NCBI GenBank assembly: GCA_041584015.1
Contig: JBFHES010000094.1
Span: forward strand, 1 to 15,306
DNA from: JBFHES01 sp041584015
GTDB lineage: Bacteria > Bacteroidota > Bacteroidia > Bacteroidales > M50B96
Direction of reading: 5' to 3'
Length of the DNA: 15,306 bases
Within the stretch, counting starts at the first letter, position 1. Every line of letters starts with the position of its first letter. Position numbers and translations under genes: made by a program. Under the pieces are notes generated by a model that was not told the DNA's origin, ran no database searches, and was given only the letters and a program-made list of their open reading frames with translations. Shown here piece after piece: positions 1-6,660 of the stretch.

Positions 1-693
1 ATGAGCGATTAAAGTACTATCGGAAATTTGTGTGTGGCATTCTATGCAACGTACATTTGCAAAGTGAAGGGATTGGTTTGGTAACCAGTCGTGACTTTTA
101 TTAACATCCGGATTAATGTTGTCACTAATGCGCTGATAGTTATCTGTATTAGAATGACAGTTAAGACATATATTATTGTCGTACTGAATTAAAGCAGCCA
201 TATTCTCCTCTGTTCTTGCACTAATTTTATATGCGTGCGGATCATGACACATCCAGCATGAAAAAGACGCATCATGCTTAGTAGAATGAGCACTTTCTAG
301 AAACTCTTCCTCAATTTCATCAAACTTATAATGCGCCCAGTCGTCATCACCACCATGACAGTCATTACAGGCGTATAATTCTTCCATACGCAATTCACCG
401 GCGTGAGGGAACTCCTCATACTCATCAGAGTGACAACTGACACATTTAAAATTACGGTGATTGGAATTATAGAACTCAACCGAATCTACAATAAGTTCAG
501 AAAACATTTTCTTTTTCACATCCATCTCAGTTTCTGGATTATGGTAGTAATACCATTTCTGATTATGACACTTAAAGCAAATCTCGTTGCGCTGCTTGTT
601 CTTTCTTATCTTCTCCTCCTTGCTAAGCTTTGCACTTACGGCAGTGCTCCACAAGAGAGGAATCAACAATAATATTCTTAAATATTTTTTCAT
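1..693 (-). CDS. Multiheme c-type cytochrome, C-terminus beyond left edge
   Basis: The minus-strand frame is open from an ATG at 691-693 to the window edge, giving 231 residues without a stop. Residues 1-21 form a signal peptide (LLLIPLLWSTAVSA, AxA-type cleavage site). Six CxxCH haem motifs follow: CFKCH (39-43), CVSCH (84-88), CNDCH (109-113), CWMCH (146-150), CLNCH (176-180) and CIECH (216-220). Further histidines (for example HAG, DPHAY, LHFANV) could be distal ligands. The protein is therefore a periplasmic or cell-surface electron carrier with at least six haems. It starts 16 nt after the beta-barrel gene and is probably the third gene of an operon with the monoheme lipoprotein. I cannot name the subfamily, because the C-terminus is missing; nitrite or tetrathionate reductase-type, NapC/NrfH-like and conduit cytochromes all remain possible. 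No N-terminal membrane anchor is seen other than the signal peptide. Confidence 0.92.
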   Translation of the reverse strand, partial: MKKYLRILLLIPLLWSTAVSAKLSKEEKIRKNKQRNEICFKCHNQKWYYYHNPETEMDVKKKMFSELIVDSVEFYNSNHRNFKCVSCHSDEYEEFPHAGELRMEELYACNDCHGGDDDWAHYKFDEIEEEFLESAHSTKHDASFSCWMCHDPHAYKISARTEENMAALIQYDNNICLNCHSNTDNYQRISDNINPDVNKSHDWLPNQSLHFANVRCIECHTQISDSTLIAH

Positions 694-709
694 CTTCTTT
701 TTTCTTCAA

Positions 710-1579
710 CTAGAAACGTACAGTTACATTAAAACCAATAAGCGGTTTGTCGTCGCTGAGAGAATTAGGGTTATAGGCAATATTCTTCTGGCGAATAATC
801 TGTTCGTAATTAGAAACAAATATTTGGAACGCATGGGTACTTGTACCGAACTCCAATCCGAATGCTGCCCCTGGATTTAACTCTTCAAATTCATCGAAAC
901 GCTCATTTCCATTAAGATTCACATTAAGTGGCATATTCGTTTCCATAATCAATGTCATACCAGACATTACTTTATACCTGGCACCTGCATGCCAAGCCAG
1001 AATATCATGACGTTCGAGTGAATCAACTGCATTAAAATGTGTATAACTTAAAGCTGTTTGAACAGTAAGCTTTGCACCAAACTTTCTAGAAACAATAAGT
1101 TCATTAAAAAATGAAAAACGATTCATGGCTTCGTAGTTTACCCCATACACTTCTTCATCACGTGTATCGGCGGCAATGTTACCATAATATGAAAGATCAA
1201 CTGGAACAGCTCCCGACCTTGTTTGTCGAAGAATTGAATACTTCCATTCCAATTGTTGCATTTTATTATTCTTCTCAGTAAAGAGACCAACAGATAATTT
1301 ACTGGTGATACCATAGCTCATACCAATGCATATATTTGAAGGTGCATAAACACCAAACAAATCGGAAAAGCCATTTCCCATTTTTCCAAATCGGTGATTA
1401 ATCATCATTTCCAGTCCGCCTCTAGGCAAATTTCTGGTTGTTGGAAAATCAATAAGAGTTGTAGCTTCCCAAGGAGACCGTACTGGTTTATCAACTTTCT
1501 TTTTCTCGGCATCTTGTCCAAGCATCGATTGCCCAATTAAAAGAAATAAGGCAAGTAATAGTGTATTTCTTAGTTTCAT
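710..1579 (-). CDS. Outer-membrane beta-barrel protein, DUF5777-like
   Basis: The 289-residue product starts with a signal peptide (about 1-21, ending SMLGQ) and is rich in alternating beta-strand segments; it ends in a C-terminal Phe (GFNVTVRF), as typical outer-membrane barrels do. From memory it matches the Bacteroidota DUF5777 beta-barrel family, including the segment TLIDFPTTRNLPRGGLEMMINHRFG near residues 42-66 and the repeated long strands. Function in that family is not established; members tend to lie beside c-type cytochromes or YceI-like proteins. Here the gene lies between a cytochrome lipoprotein (15 nt upstream) and a multiheme cytochrome (16 nt downstream), so I infer a role as the outer-membrane sleeve or porin for an electron-transfer pathway. 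It could also be a simple uptake channel for a substrate of the cytochromes. Confidence 0.78.
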   Translation of the reverse strand: MKLRNTLLLALFLLIGQSMLGQDAEKKKVDKPVRSPWEATTLIDFPTTRNLPRGGLEMMINHRFGKMGNGFSDLFGVYAPSNICIGMSYGITSKLSVGLFTEKNNKMQQLEWKYSILRQTRSGAVPVDLSYYGNIAADTRDEEVYGVNYEAMNRFSFFNELIVSRKFGAKLTVQTALSYTHFNAVDSLERHDILAWHAGARYKVMSGMTLIMETNMPLNVNLNGNERFDEFEELNPGAAFGLEFGTSTHAFQIFVSNYEQIIRQKNIAYNPNSLSDDKPLIGFNVTVRF

Positions 1580-1594
1580 AATTTCATGTTTTGT

Positions 1595-1966
1595 TTAATT
1601 GTCTAATGCGCCTTCCTCAATCCATTTAAGCAACTGTGCTAGCTCAAGCGCAGAAAAAGCATTATTTCCACCAGGATGTCCAGTTTCCAGCAAAGTATAA
1701 AGAATACTTGAAGACGGCACTTCCAGATCGATAAGACCTTCATCAAATAAATTATTATAGGATGCAGTTTCAAGCAAAACAGGTTTAGTATTCGTATGAC
1801 ATGTTAAACACTTTGCTGTAAAAACTGATTGTATATCTGCTGAAAAGCTTATTGGATCATCCGGCAGTTCTATTACAACCGGTTCAATAACACTATATTC
1901 ACAAGAGCTTAGCCCCAGCGAAAACATTAATGCTATTCCCAAAAAAAGTTTGATTGTTTTATTCAT
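1595..1966 (-). CDS. Monoheme cytochrome c lipoprotein
   Basis: The chosen start is the ATG at 1964-1966 (MNKTIKLF), because it begins a proper lipoprotein signal peptide; a start 45 nt further upstream would put charged residues ahead of it. The 123-residue product has a lipobox LGLSSC with Cys22, a short acidic/proline linker, then one haem motif CLTCH (53-57) in the context DIQSVFTAKCLTCHTN. The rest (SSSILYTLLETGHPGG and ALELAQLLKWIEEGALDN) resembles the small cytochrome-c-like domains in Bacteroidota and Planctomycetes that read 'IQPIFTANCxxCH ... WIxxGAxNN'. It should be anchored in the outer or inner membrane facing the periplasm or the surface, and pass electrons. It is the first gene of the minus-strand operon with the barrel and multiheme genes. 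Confidence 0.88.
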   Translation of the reverse strand: MNKTIKLFLGIALMFSLGLSSCEYSVIEPVVIELPDDPISFSADIQSVFTAKCLTCHTNTKPVLLETASYNNLFDEGLIDLEVPSSSILYTLLETGHPGGNNAFSALELAQLLKWIEEGALDN

Positions 1967-2008
1967 GAATCTATATTTTAGTTTTACACTTTTTAAAATT
2001 TCAATTAC

Positions 2009-2016
2009 CAAATGTA
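2009..2016 (-). promoter_or_regulatory. Bacteroidota -7 element for cytochrome operon
   Basis: Read on the minus strand this is TACATTTG, an exact match to the Bacteroidota -7 consensus TAnnTTTG. It lies about 43 nt before the monoheme lipoprotein start and would set a transcription start near 2004. No TTG is found at the matching -33 position, which would suit an activator-dependent promoter. Confidence 0.45.
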
Positions 2017-2091
2017 ATCTAATTGTAACAGCTATCTGCGCGATGCTAATTGAGATTTATAATTAAAATAAAGATATAAATCATGATTCCA

Positions 2092-2105
2092 TTGACATAT
2101 ATCAA
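2092..2105. promoter_or_regulatory. FNR-type operator, box 1
   Basis: The sequence TTGAC-ATAT-ATCAA matches the FNR consensus TTGAT-N4-ATCAA at nine of ten specified positions. Its centre lies about 95 bp upstream of the inferred start of the cytochrome-operon transcript, close to the -92.5 position used by class I FNR sites. The divergent Crp/Fnr-family protein is the natural candidate to bind it. Binding specificity is inferred, because the recognition helix differs from E. coli FNR at one contact position. Confidence 0.62.
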
Positions 2106-2135
2106 CCTCAAAAGTAAGCCATCACATACTACCGC

Positions 2136-2149
2136 ATGATTAGGATCAA
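2136..2149. promoter_or_regulatory. FNR-type operator, box 2
   Basis: The sequence ATGAT-TAGG-ATCAA matches TTGAT-N4-ATCAA at nine of ten specified positions. It lies 44 bp (close to four helical turns) from box 1 and about 155 bp before the regulator's start codon, a place from which it could control the regulator itself. With box 1 it makes a paired arrangement that is hard to ascribe to AT-richness alone. Confidence 0.55.
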
Positions 2150-2296
2150 TTAAATAATGATACGCGGCATTTTCCAAAATAATGTTTACTTTGTATTGGA
2201 ACTTTATTACAGGAATATTTAAAGTTTCGAAAATGGGCATAAATTGATTGCCACAATGAATAATATCAAAAATACAGTATAATAGCTACCCAATTT

Positions 2297-2998
2297 ATGA
2301 GAGCCGAAAGCAGCAAAGGAACATGCAACTGTCTTGATTGTATCAAGAGATCTCCAATCTTCAGCTATCTTAGCGATGAGCAACTGATCAAGTTTAATGA
2401 AAACCGGTACGAGACCAAATACAATCCCGGAGAGATTATCTTTAAGCAAGGTACAGCAATGACACATTTAATGTCGTTTACTTCTGGTTTGGCCAAAGTT
2501 TACCTTGAAGGGAGTAATCAAAGAAATATTATACTGAAGATAATTAAGGCCGGAGAGTTTATTGGTGGACCAGGAATGTTCACTGATTTCAAACACCATT
2601 TTACTGTTCGTGCCATTGAAGAATGCAGTGCCTGCTTTATTGACGTAAATGTATTCATGGAGATAATGAATGTGAATACCAATTTTTCTATTCAAACTTA
2701 TAAAAGCGCCAATATTCAAACGCTTAACAATTTTCAAAAGTTTGTAAGTCTAACTCAAAAGCAAATGCCAGGAAGAATTGCAGATGCACTTATCTATCTG
2801 TATGAAGAGATCTATCAGTCGAACCCATTTAAACTTACCTTATCGCGGCAGGAACTTGGAGATATGACAGCTTTATCGAAAGAAAGCGCCATAAGGATTC
2901 TAAAACAGTTCAAGGATGAAAAGATTATTAAGATTGAGCAAAACATGCTGCATATCCTGGATATTGATTCGCTTTATGAAATTAGTCGAATAGGTTAA
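2297..2998 (+). CDS. Crp/Fnr-family transcriptional regulator with FNR-like cysteines
   Basis: The 233-residue product has a cyclic-nucleotide-binding-like beta-roll (about 22-125, with YNPGEIIFKQG and AGEFIGGPGMF), a dimerisation helix (about 126-160), and a C-terminal winged helix with LSRQELGDMTALSKESAIRILKQF (about 180-203). Cysteines at 10, 12 and 15 and at 110 and 113 lie where FNR carries its N-terminal [4Fe-4S] ligands and its fourth Cys, so oxygen or redox sensing by an iron-sulfur cluster is plausible. The recognition helix keeps Glu and Arg four residues apart (E-S-A-I-R), as in FNR (E-x-x-S-R) and CRP (E-x-x-G-R), but has Ile at the position that tells TTGAT from TGTGA. The gene is divergent from the cytochrome operon and its stop codon overlaps that of anmK. 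It probably regulates the cytochrome operon and itself. A sensor of nitric oxide or of a small ligand is also possible. Confidence 0.88.
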   Translation: MRAESSKGTCNCLDCIKRSPIFSYLSDEQLIKFNENRYETKYNPGEIIFKQGTAMTHLMSFTSGLAKVYLEGSNQRNIILKIIKAGEFIGGPGMFTDFKHHFTVRAIEECSACFIDVNVFMEIMNVNTNFSIQTYKSANIQTLNNFQKFVSLTQKQMPGRIADALIYLYEEIYQSNPFKLTLSRQELGDMTALSKESAIRILKQFKDEKIIKIEQNMLHILDIDSLYEISRIG

Positions 2999-4053
2999 AT
3001 TCGACCTTTATATATACAGCCACCAACAGAATTTGCTTTTGCACCAGTTACTGATGCGAGCGTATTAATTTTATTCTCGATTCGAAGCAGACCTAAAAAA
3101 GCAAATATTAGCGCCTCTTTAAAATCGATTATTAGATTATTCGGTAAAATAATATGTGACTTCGATTGTTGTTTTAATAGTTCTATAAAAAACTCATTAT
3201 AAGCCCCACCACCTGTAACAAGAACAGTAGCCTCTTCAGCAATATTATTTGCAATCTGCATTGCTATATGCTCATAAAAAGTTCTCATCTTATCAGAAAC
3301 AGTAATACTTGAATTATTTAAGATTGGCCAGATTTGCTGCTCCACCCATTCTCGTCCCAGAGATTTTGGGTACTTGAGACTATAAAACTCCAACGCATTT
3401 AATTCAGCAAGAACAGCTTTGTTCACATTGCCAGATTTACCTATTCCTCCTCCTTCATCAAAATCAAGTCCCACTAATTTGGCCAACTCATTTAGCACAA
3501 TATTCACAGGACAAATATCATAGGCCACACGTCCGGGCTTACCACTTGAAATATTGGCAAAACCACCAAGATTTAAACAATAATCATATTCATTAAAAAG
3601 CAATTCATCTCCAATTGGAACAAGCGGTGCCCCCTGTCCTCCCAGAGCCACATCAAAACTTCTAAAATCACCAATAACATCAACTCCACAAATTGCTGCA
3701 ACAAATGCTGGATCTCCAATTTGAACGGTAAGCTTCAGCTCAGGTTGATGAAAAACGGTGTGTCCATGAATAGCTATATAATCAGGTTTACAATTCAGTT
3801 TTTGAACAAACTCATTAACCTTTTCACCTATGTAGATTCCAAAATCGCGATGAAGGTTCATAAGTGCGATACCTGCTATACTTTGAGCGCCACCCAAGCT
3901 TGCCCTCCATTCTTGACAATAGCTTACCGTTTCTGCATTAACAATATTATATTGATACTTATCGTTTACATTTTCAAAGCTACATAAGGCAATATCAAGT
4001 CCATCGAGCGAGGTACCAGACATAACCCCTATTATATTATATTTGCGTATCAA
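2995..4053 (-). CDS. anmK: Anhydro-N-acetylmuramic acid kinase
   Basis: AnmK phosphorylates and hydrolyses 1,6-anhydro-MurNAc to MurNAc-6-phosphate, recycling cell-wall fragments in the cytosol. The 352-residue product is the usual length and carries the family signature GVMSGTSLDGLD (9-20), DFRSFDVALGGQGAPLVP (129-146) and LNLGGFANISS (160-170). The start is read as TTG at 4051-4053: an in-frame TAA lies 9 nt upstream of it, and the first ATG (residue 11) would cut into the conserved SGTSLDG motif. An ATT or ATA start cannot be excluded. The gene is convergent with the Crp/Fnr gene, sharing four bases (2995-2998) so that both stop codons lie in TTAA, and divergent by 17 bp from the next lipoprotein gene. 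No other peptidoglycan-recycling gene is adjacent. Confidence 0.95.
   Translation of the reverse strand: MIRKYNIIGVMSGTSLDGLDIALCSFENVNDKYQYNIVNAETVSYCQEWRASLGGAQSIAGIALMNLHRDFGIYIGEKVNEFVQKLNCKPDYIAIHGHTVFHQPELKLTVQIGDPAFVAAICGVDVIGDFRSFDVALGGQGAPLVPIGDELLFNEYDYCLNLGGFANISSGKPGRVAYDICPVNIVLNELAKLVGLDFDEGGGIGKSGNVNKAVLAELNALEFYSLKYPKSLGREWVEQQIWPILNNSSITVSDKMRTFYEHIAMQIANNIAEEATVLVTGGGAYNEFFIELLKQQSKSHIILPNNLIIDFKEALIFAFLGLLRIENKINTLASVTGAKANSVGGCIYKGRI
4038..4045 (+). promoter_or_regulatory. -7 element upstream of GldN-like lipoprotein gene
   Basis: TATATTTG is an exact TAnnTTTG match inside the 5' end of the anmK coding sequence, 25 nt before the plus-strand ATG at 4071. No TTG -33 partner is seen. 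Because only 17 bp separate the two divergent starts, the promoter must lie within anmK, which supports this placement. Confidence 0.4.
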
Positions 4054-4070
4054 TTTAATTATTTAAGAGT

Positions 4071-4646
4071 ATGAGACTAATTACACAAACCATTGCTATT
4101 ATAGCTTTAATGGCACTTTTCGGCTGCACGGATAAAGATAATGTAAAATCAGATTCGCTTGCAAAAAACATTAAAACCATTTCTTATGAAGTTTCACTAG
4201 AAATTGAAGCTGACAAACCTGAATGGATGGCTAACCTTAACAAGCAAAAGTTAATTGGCGATCTATTTGACCGGGTTAAAAACAACGAACTTAGCGCCTA
4301 CGATCCGTTCTATTTTAAAGCAGAGGCACCCATTTCCTGGCAGGAAATAAGAGCTAACATGGGAGCAGGAGCAGACACTACCGAAGTACTTGATCTGAAT
4401 ACCGGTGAGATGACATTAAGAGTAGTTGATGTTGAAATTGATTTGACCGAAATTAAAAGTCTTATTTTTATTGAAGAATGGAGTACAACCGCATTAGGTG
4501 CAATTCAGAAAAATGTTTTGGGAGTAGCACCTGTAAGGCATTACGCAAGAAATAGCATGGAAGAACTAAATGAGCAATCACGCTTAAAAAGAATAGCCTT
4601 TGTTTGTTATTTTTCTGATAAAAAGCCACCTTTGTTTTCAAATTAA
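4071..4646 (+). CDS. GldN-like envelope lipoprotein
   Basis: The 191-residue product has a lipoprotein signal peptide with lipobox ALFGC (Cys19). The remainder resembles GldN/PorN of the type IX secretion-gliding machinery as I recall it: a segment with GDLFDRVKNNELSAYD (about 64-79), then a helix with QEIRANMGAGADTTEVLDL, a short TGEMT region, then DLTEIKSLIFIEEW ending in GVAPV (about 159-163), which matches the GldN order of motifs 'L-x-L-x-NKKI-x-Y ... DTT ... EW(Y/F)... APV'. It is not next to gldK, gldL or gldM, so it would be a stand-alone paralogue and not the canonical subunit. It lies 30 nt upstream of a cytochrome lipoprotein, probably in one transcript. The assignment rests on recalled motifs; the safe call is a lipoprotein of unknown function. 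Confidence 0.6.
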   Translation: MRLITQTIAIIALMALFGCTDKDNVKSDSLAKNIKTISYEVSLEIEADKPEWMANLNKQKLIGDLFDRVKNNELSAYDPFYFKAEAPISWQEIRANMGAGADTTEVLDLNTGEMTLRVVDVEIDLTEIKSLIFIEEWSTTALGAIQKNVLGVAPVRHYARNSMEELNEQSRLKRIAFVCYFSDKKPPLFSN

Positions 4647-4676
4647 ATTGATTACTAAAATTTTAAACAATTCATT

Positions 4677-5159
4677 ATGCGTAAATTAACTTTAGTATTA
4701 GCAGGCTTTGGACTAATATTATTTGCTTCATGCGGTGGCGGAGCAAAAAAAACTGACGATACGGCAGCTAAAGAGCCGGCAAAACAAGCAAAAGAGGTAG
4801 TAAAAGAAGAAGCTCCGGTTCTTGATCTTGCAGCAGGTGAAGCTGTTTACAAAGAGCAATGTATGGCTTGTCATCAGCCAACTGGTATGGGTCTTCCTCC
4901 AGCATTCCCTCCATTAGCTAAAGCTGACTATTTATTAGCTGATAAGCAAAGAGCTGTTTACCAAACGATTTATGGTTCAAGCGAGCCGCTTACAGTAAAT
5001 GGTGCTGATTACCCAGGTGGCGTAATGAAGCTAACCAGAGAACTAGCTGACCAGGAAGTAGTAGATGTAGTGAACTACATTTTAAATTCATGGGGAAATG
5101 AAGGCGGCACTGTAACACTAGACCATGTTGCTAAAGCAAGAGCAGCTAAAACTGAATAG
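4677..5159 (+). CDS. Class I cytochrome c lipoprotein
   Basis: The 160-residue product has a lipobox LFASC (Cys19), a flexible Ala/Lys/Glu-rich linker (about 22-50), then a monohaem cytochrome c domain with CMACH (62-66) and, after YPGGVM, Met117 as the probable sixth haem ligand, ending in a helix VVNYILNSWGN (131-141). This layout is typical of periplasmic electron carriers feeding terminal oxidases or copper nitrite reductases; the linker would let the haem domain swing from its lipid anchor. The spacing of 30 nt after the GldN-like gene and the terminator right after it mark the end of that short operon. It is a different class from the haem proteins at 1-1966, so it is probably not a partner by descent, though all could share one respiratory chain. 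Confidence 0.9.
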   Translation: MRKLTLVLAGFGLILFASCGGGAKKTDDTAAKEPAKQAKEVVKEEAPVLDLAAGEAVYKEQCMACHQPTGMGLPPAFPPLAKADYLLADKQRAVYQTIYGSSEPLTVNGADYPGGVMKLTRELADQEVVDVVNYILNSWGNEGGTVTLDHVAKARAAKTE

Positions 5160-5180
5160 TATACGCTTAAAAATATTTCA

Positions 5181-5211
5181 AGGAGGTTGTCAATCAGGCA
5201 ACCTCTTTTTT
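5181..5211 (+). terminator. Intrinsic terminator after cytochrome gene
   Basis: The stem GAGGTTG (5183-5189) pairs with CAACCTC (5199-5205), can be extended by two weaker pairs, and is followed by six T residues (5206-5211). It lies 24 nt after the cytochrome stop codon. Only 27 nt remain between it and the MBOAT start codon, and no promoter-like sequence is visible there, so the glycan operon may need read-through or a promoter further upstream. Confidence 0.85.
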
Positions 5212-5238
5212 AATTAAAGGAACCTACCCTACTCAGCT

Positions 5239-6660
5239 ATGGTATTTAGCAGCATTACCTTCCTTCTTTACTTTTTACCTCTTTTTCTGTTAAGCTACTA
5301 TTTAGTTGGAGCCAAACTCAAGAACATTGTGGTACTGCTGTTCAGCGTTGCCTTTTACAGCTGGGGTGCTCCAAAATTCATTTTCATTCTCCTTGCCTCT
5401 ACTTACCTCGATTTTTATCTCGTAAGGTGGATGCACCAATGCACCGACCAGAAAAGGAAACAACTTTTACTTATTCTGTCCATTACTTTGAATCTGGGCT
5501 TACTGGCATTCTTTAAATATGCCAACTTCTTCATTGAGAATGTAAATGGCATTCTGGCACAATTTGGACAAACATCGGTGCAATGGACAAAAATTGTGTT
5601 ACCAATTGGTATTTCATTCTATACCTTTCAAACACTAACTTATTCTATTGATGTATACCGAAAAGTGCACAAACCGCTTGACAAGGTAAACGACTACATG
5701 CTGTACATCATTATGTTTCCGCAATTAATTGCTGGCCCAATTGTGCGCTTTAATTACATTGCCGACCAAATTACCAATAGAGAAGCAAGCTACAACGATC
5801 GGGTGTTAGGTTTCATCAGGTTTTGTATCGGTCTGGCAAAAAAAATTCTCATTGCGAATGTAATGGGTGCCAAGGCCGACGAAATCATGGCACTCGATTT
5901 TAATGAGATTAGCTCGAGTACGGCCTGGCTAGGTATTATCGCCTACACCTTTCAAATATATTTTGACTTCTCAGGATATTCTGACATGGCAATTGGAATC
6001 GGTAGAATGATTGGCTTTAAATTCCCTGAGAACTTTAATAATCCATACGTATCAAAAAGCATTACTGAGTTCTGGAGACGCTGGCACATTACTCTTGGCG
6101 CATGGATGCGCGACTACCTCTACATTCCATTAGGAGGAAGTAAAGTTAATTCAAAACATCGCCTGTATTTTAACCTTTGGTTTGTATTTCTTGTCTCCGG
6201 ACTTTGGCATGGCGCATCGTGGAACTTTGTTATCTGGGGCGCCTATCATGGTCTCTTCCTTATTCTGGAAAGACTGTTTTTAAAAAACGTACTCACCAAA
6301 CTAGGAAAACCATTTAGTGTGATTTTTACTTTTTTTATTGTAATGCTCGGATGGGTAATATTCCGTATAGAAGAGTTTGACACTGCCATGCTCTTTTATC
6401 AAAAACTATTTGCTTTTAATTTCGATATGATACAGTTGAAAGGCAACCAGGAATTCTTTACCATTCTGATGATAGCAATCTTTTTTGCCTTTTTCACAAT
6501 TAGCAAAAAAGGACAAGCCTTGCACGATCGTGTTTTCTTTAGTTATTATAGCAAGAGATTTAAGCTATCCGTATTCACCGTCTCATCGGTATTATTCATT
6601 CTCTCGGTTTCAGCTTTATCAACCTCTGGTTTCAATCCATTCATCTATTTTAGGTTTTAA
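5239..6660 (+). CDS. MBOAT-family O-acyltransferase, AlgI type
   Basis: AlgI-type MBOAT proteins carry acetyl groups across the inner membrane to a periplasmic acetyltransferase that modifies an exported polysaccharide. The 473-residue product is the normal length, with about 11 membrane segments, opening with MVFSSITFLLYFLP. Family landmarks are FPQLIAGPIVR (160-170), YFDFSGYSDMAIG (241-253), the FWRRWHITLG block (279-288) and the catalytic WHG (His324) in GLWHGASWNFVIWGAYHG (321-338). The stop codon overlaps the next gene's start by one base (TAATG), so the two are likely translationally coupled. The acceptor glycan cannot be told from sequence; alginate is not implied, because no alginate synthesis gene is in the window. 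Confidence 0.95.
   Translation: MVFSSITFLLYFLPLFLLSYYLVGAKLKNIVVLLFSVAFYSWGAPKFIFILLASTYLDFYLVRWMHQCTDQKRKQLLLILSITLNLGLLAFFKYANFFIENVNGILAQFGQTSVQWTKIVLPIGISFYTFQTLTYSIDVYRKVHKPLDKVNDYMLYIIMFPQLIAGPIVRFNYIADQITNREASYNDRVLGFIRFCIGLAKKILIANVMGAKADEIMALDFNEISSSTAWLGIIAYTFQIYFDFSGYSDMAIGIGRMIGFKFPENFNNPYVSKSITEFWRRWHITLGAWMRDYLYIPLGGSKVNSKHRLYFNLWFVFLVSGLWHGASWNFVIWGAYHGLFLILERLFLKNVLTKLGKPFSVIFTFFIVMLGWVIFRIEEFDTAMLFYQKLFAFNFDMIQLKGNQEFFTILMIAIFFAFFTISKKGQALHDRVFFSYYSKRFKLSVFTVSSVLFILSVSALSTSGFNPFIYFRF

Larger units (their letters stand above)
1967..2296. promoter_or_regulatory. Divergent intergenic region of cytochrome operon and Crp/Fnr gene
   Basis: This 330-bp AT-rich stretch separates two divergent start codons and contains no convincing gene. 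It holds two FNR-like boxes (2092-2105 and 2136-2149, centres 44 bp apart), a 10-bp perfect palindrome AATCATGATT at 2079-2088, a lone half-site TTGAT at 2244-2248, and a minus-strand -7 element at 2009-2016. A weaker plus-strand -7-like sequence, TTACTTTG, lies at 2186-2193. A 64-codon minus-strand frame inside it has no family features and is taken as chance. Confidence 0.75.

Noticed and set aside
297..880. Open frames on both strands inside the left-edge region (for example plus-strand frames at 403-672 and 587-880)
   Set aside because: They run antisense to, or out of frame with, the multiheme cytochrome, whose six haem motifs and signal peptide show the true frame.
2046..2240. 64-codon minus-strand frame within the divergent intergenic region
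   Set aside because: It contains no recognisable motif, lies across both FNR boxes, and has no ribosome-binding context; the region reads as regulatory DNA.
2244..2257. Third possible FNR box TTGAT-TGCC-ACAAT
   Set aside because: The second half matches the consensus at only two of five positions; only the single half-site is noted.
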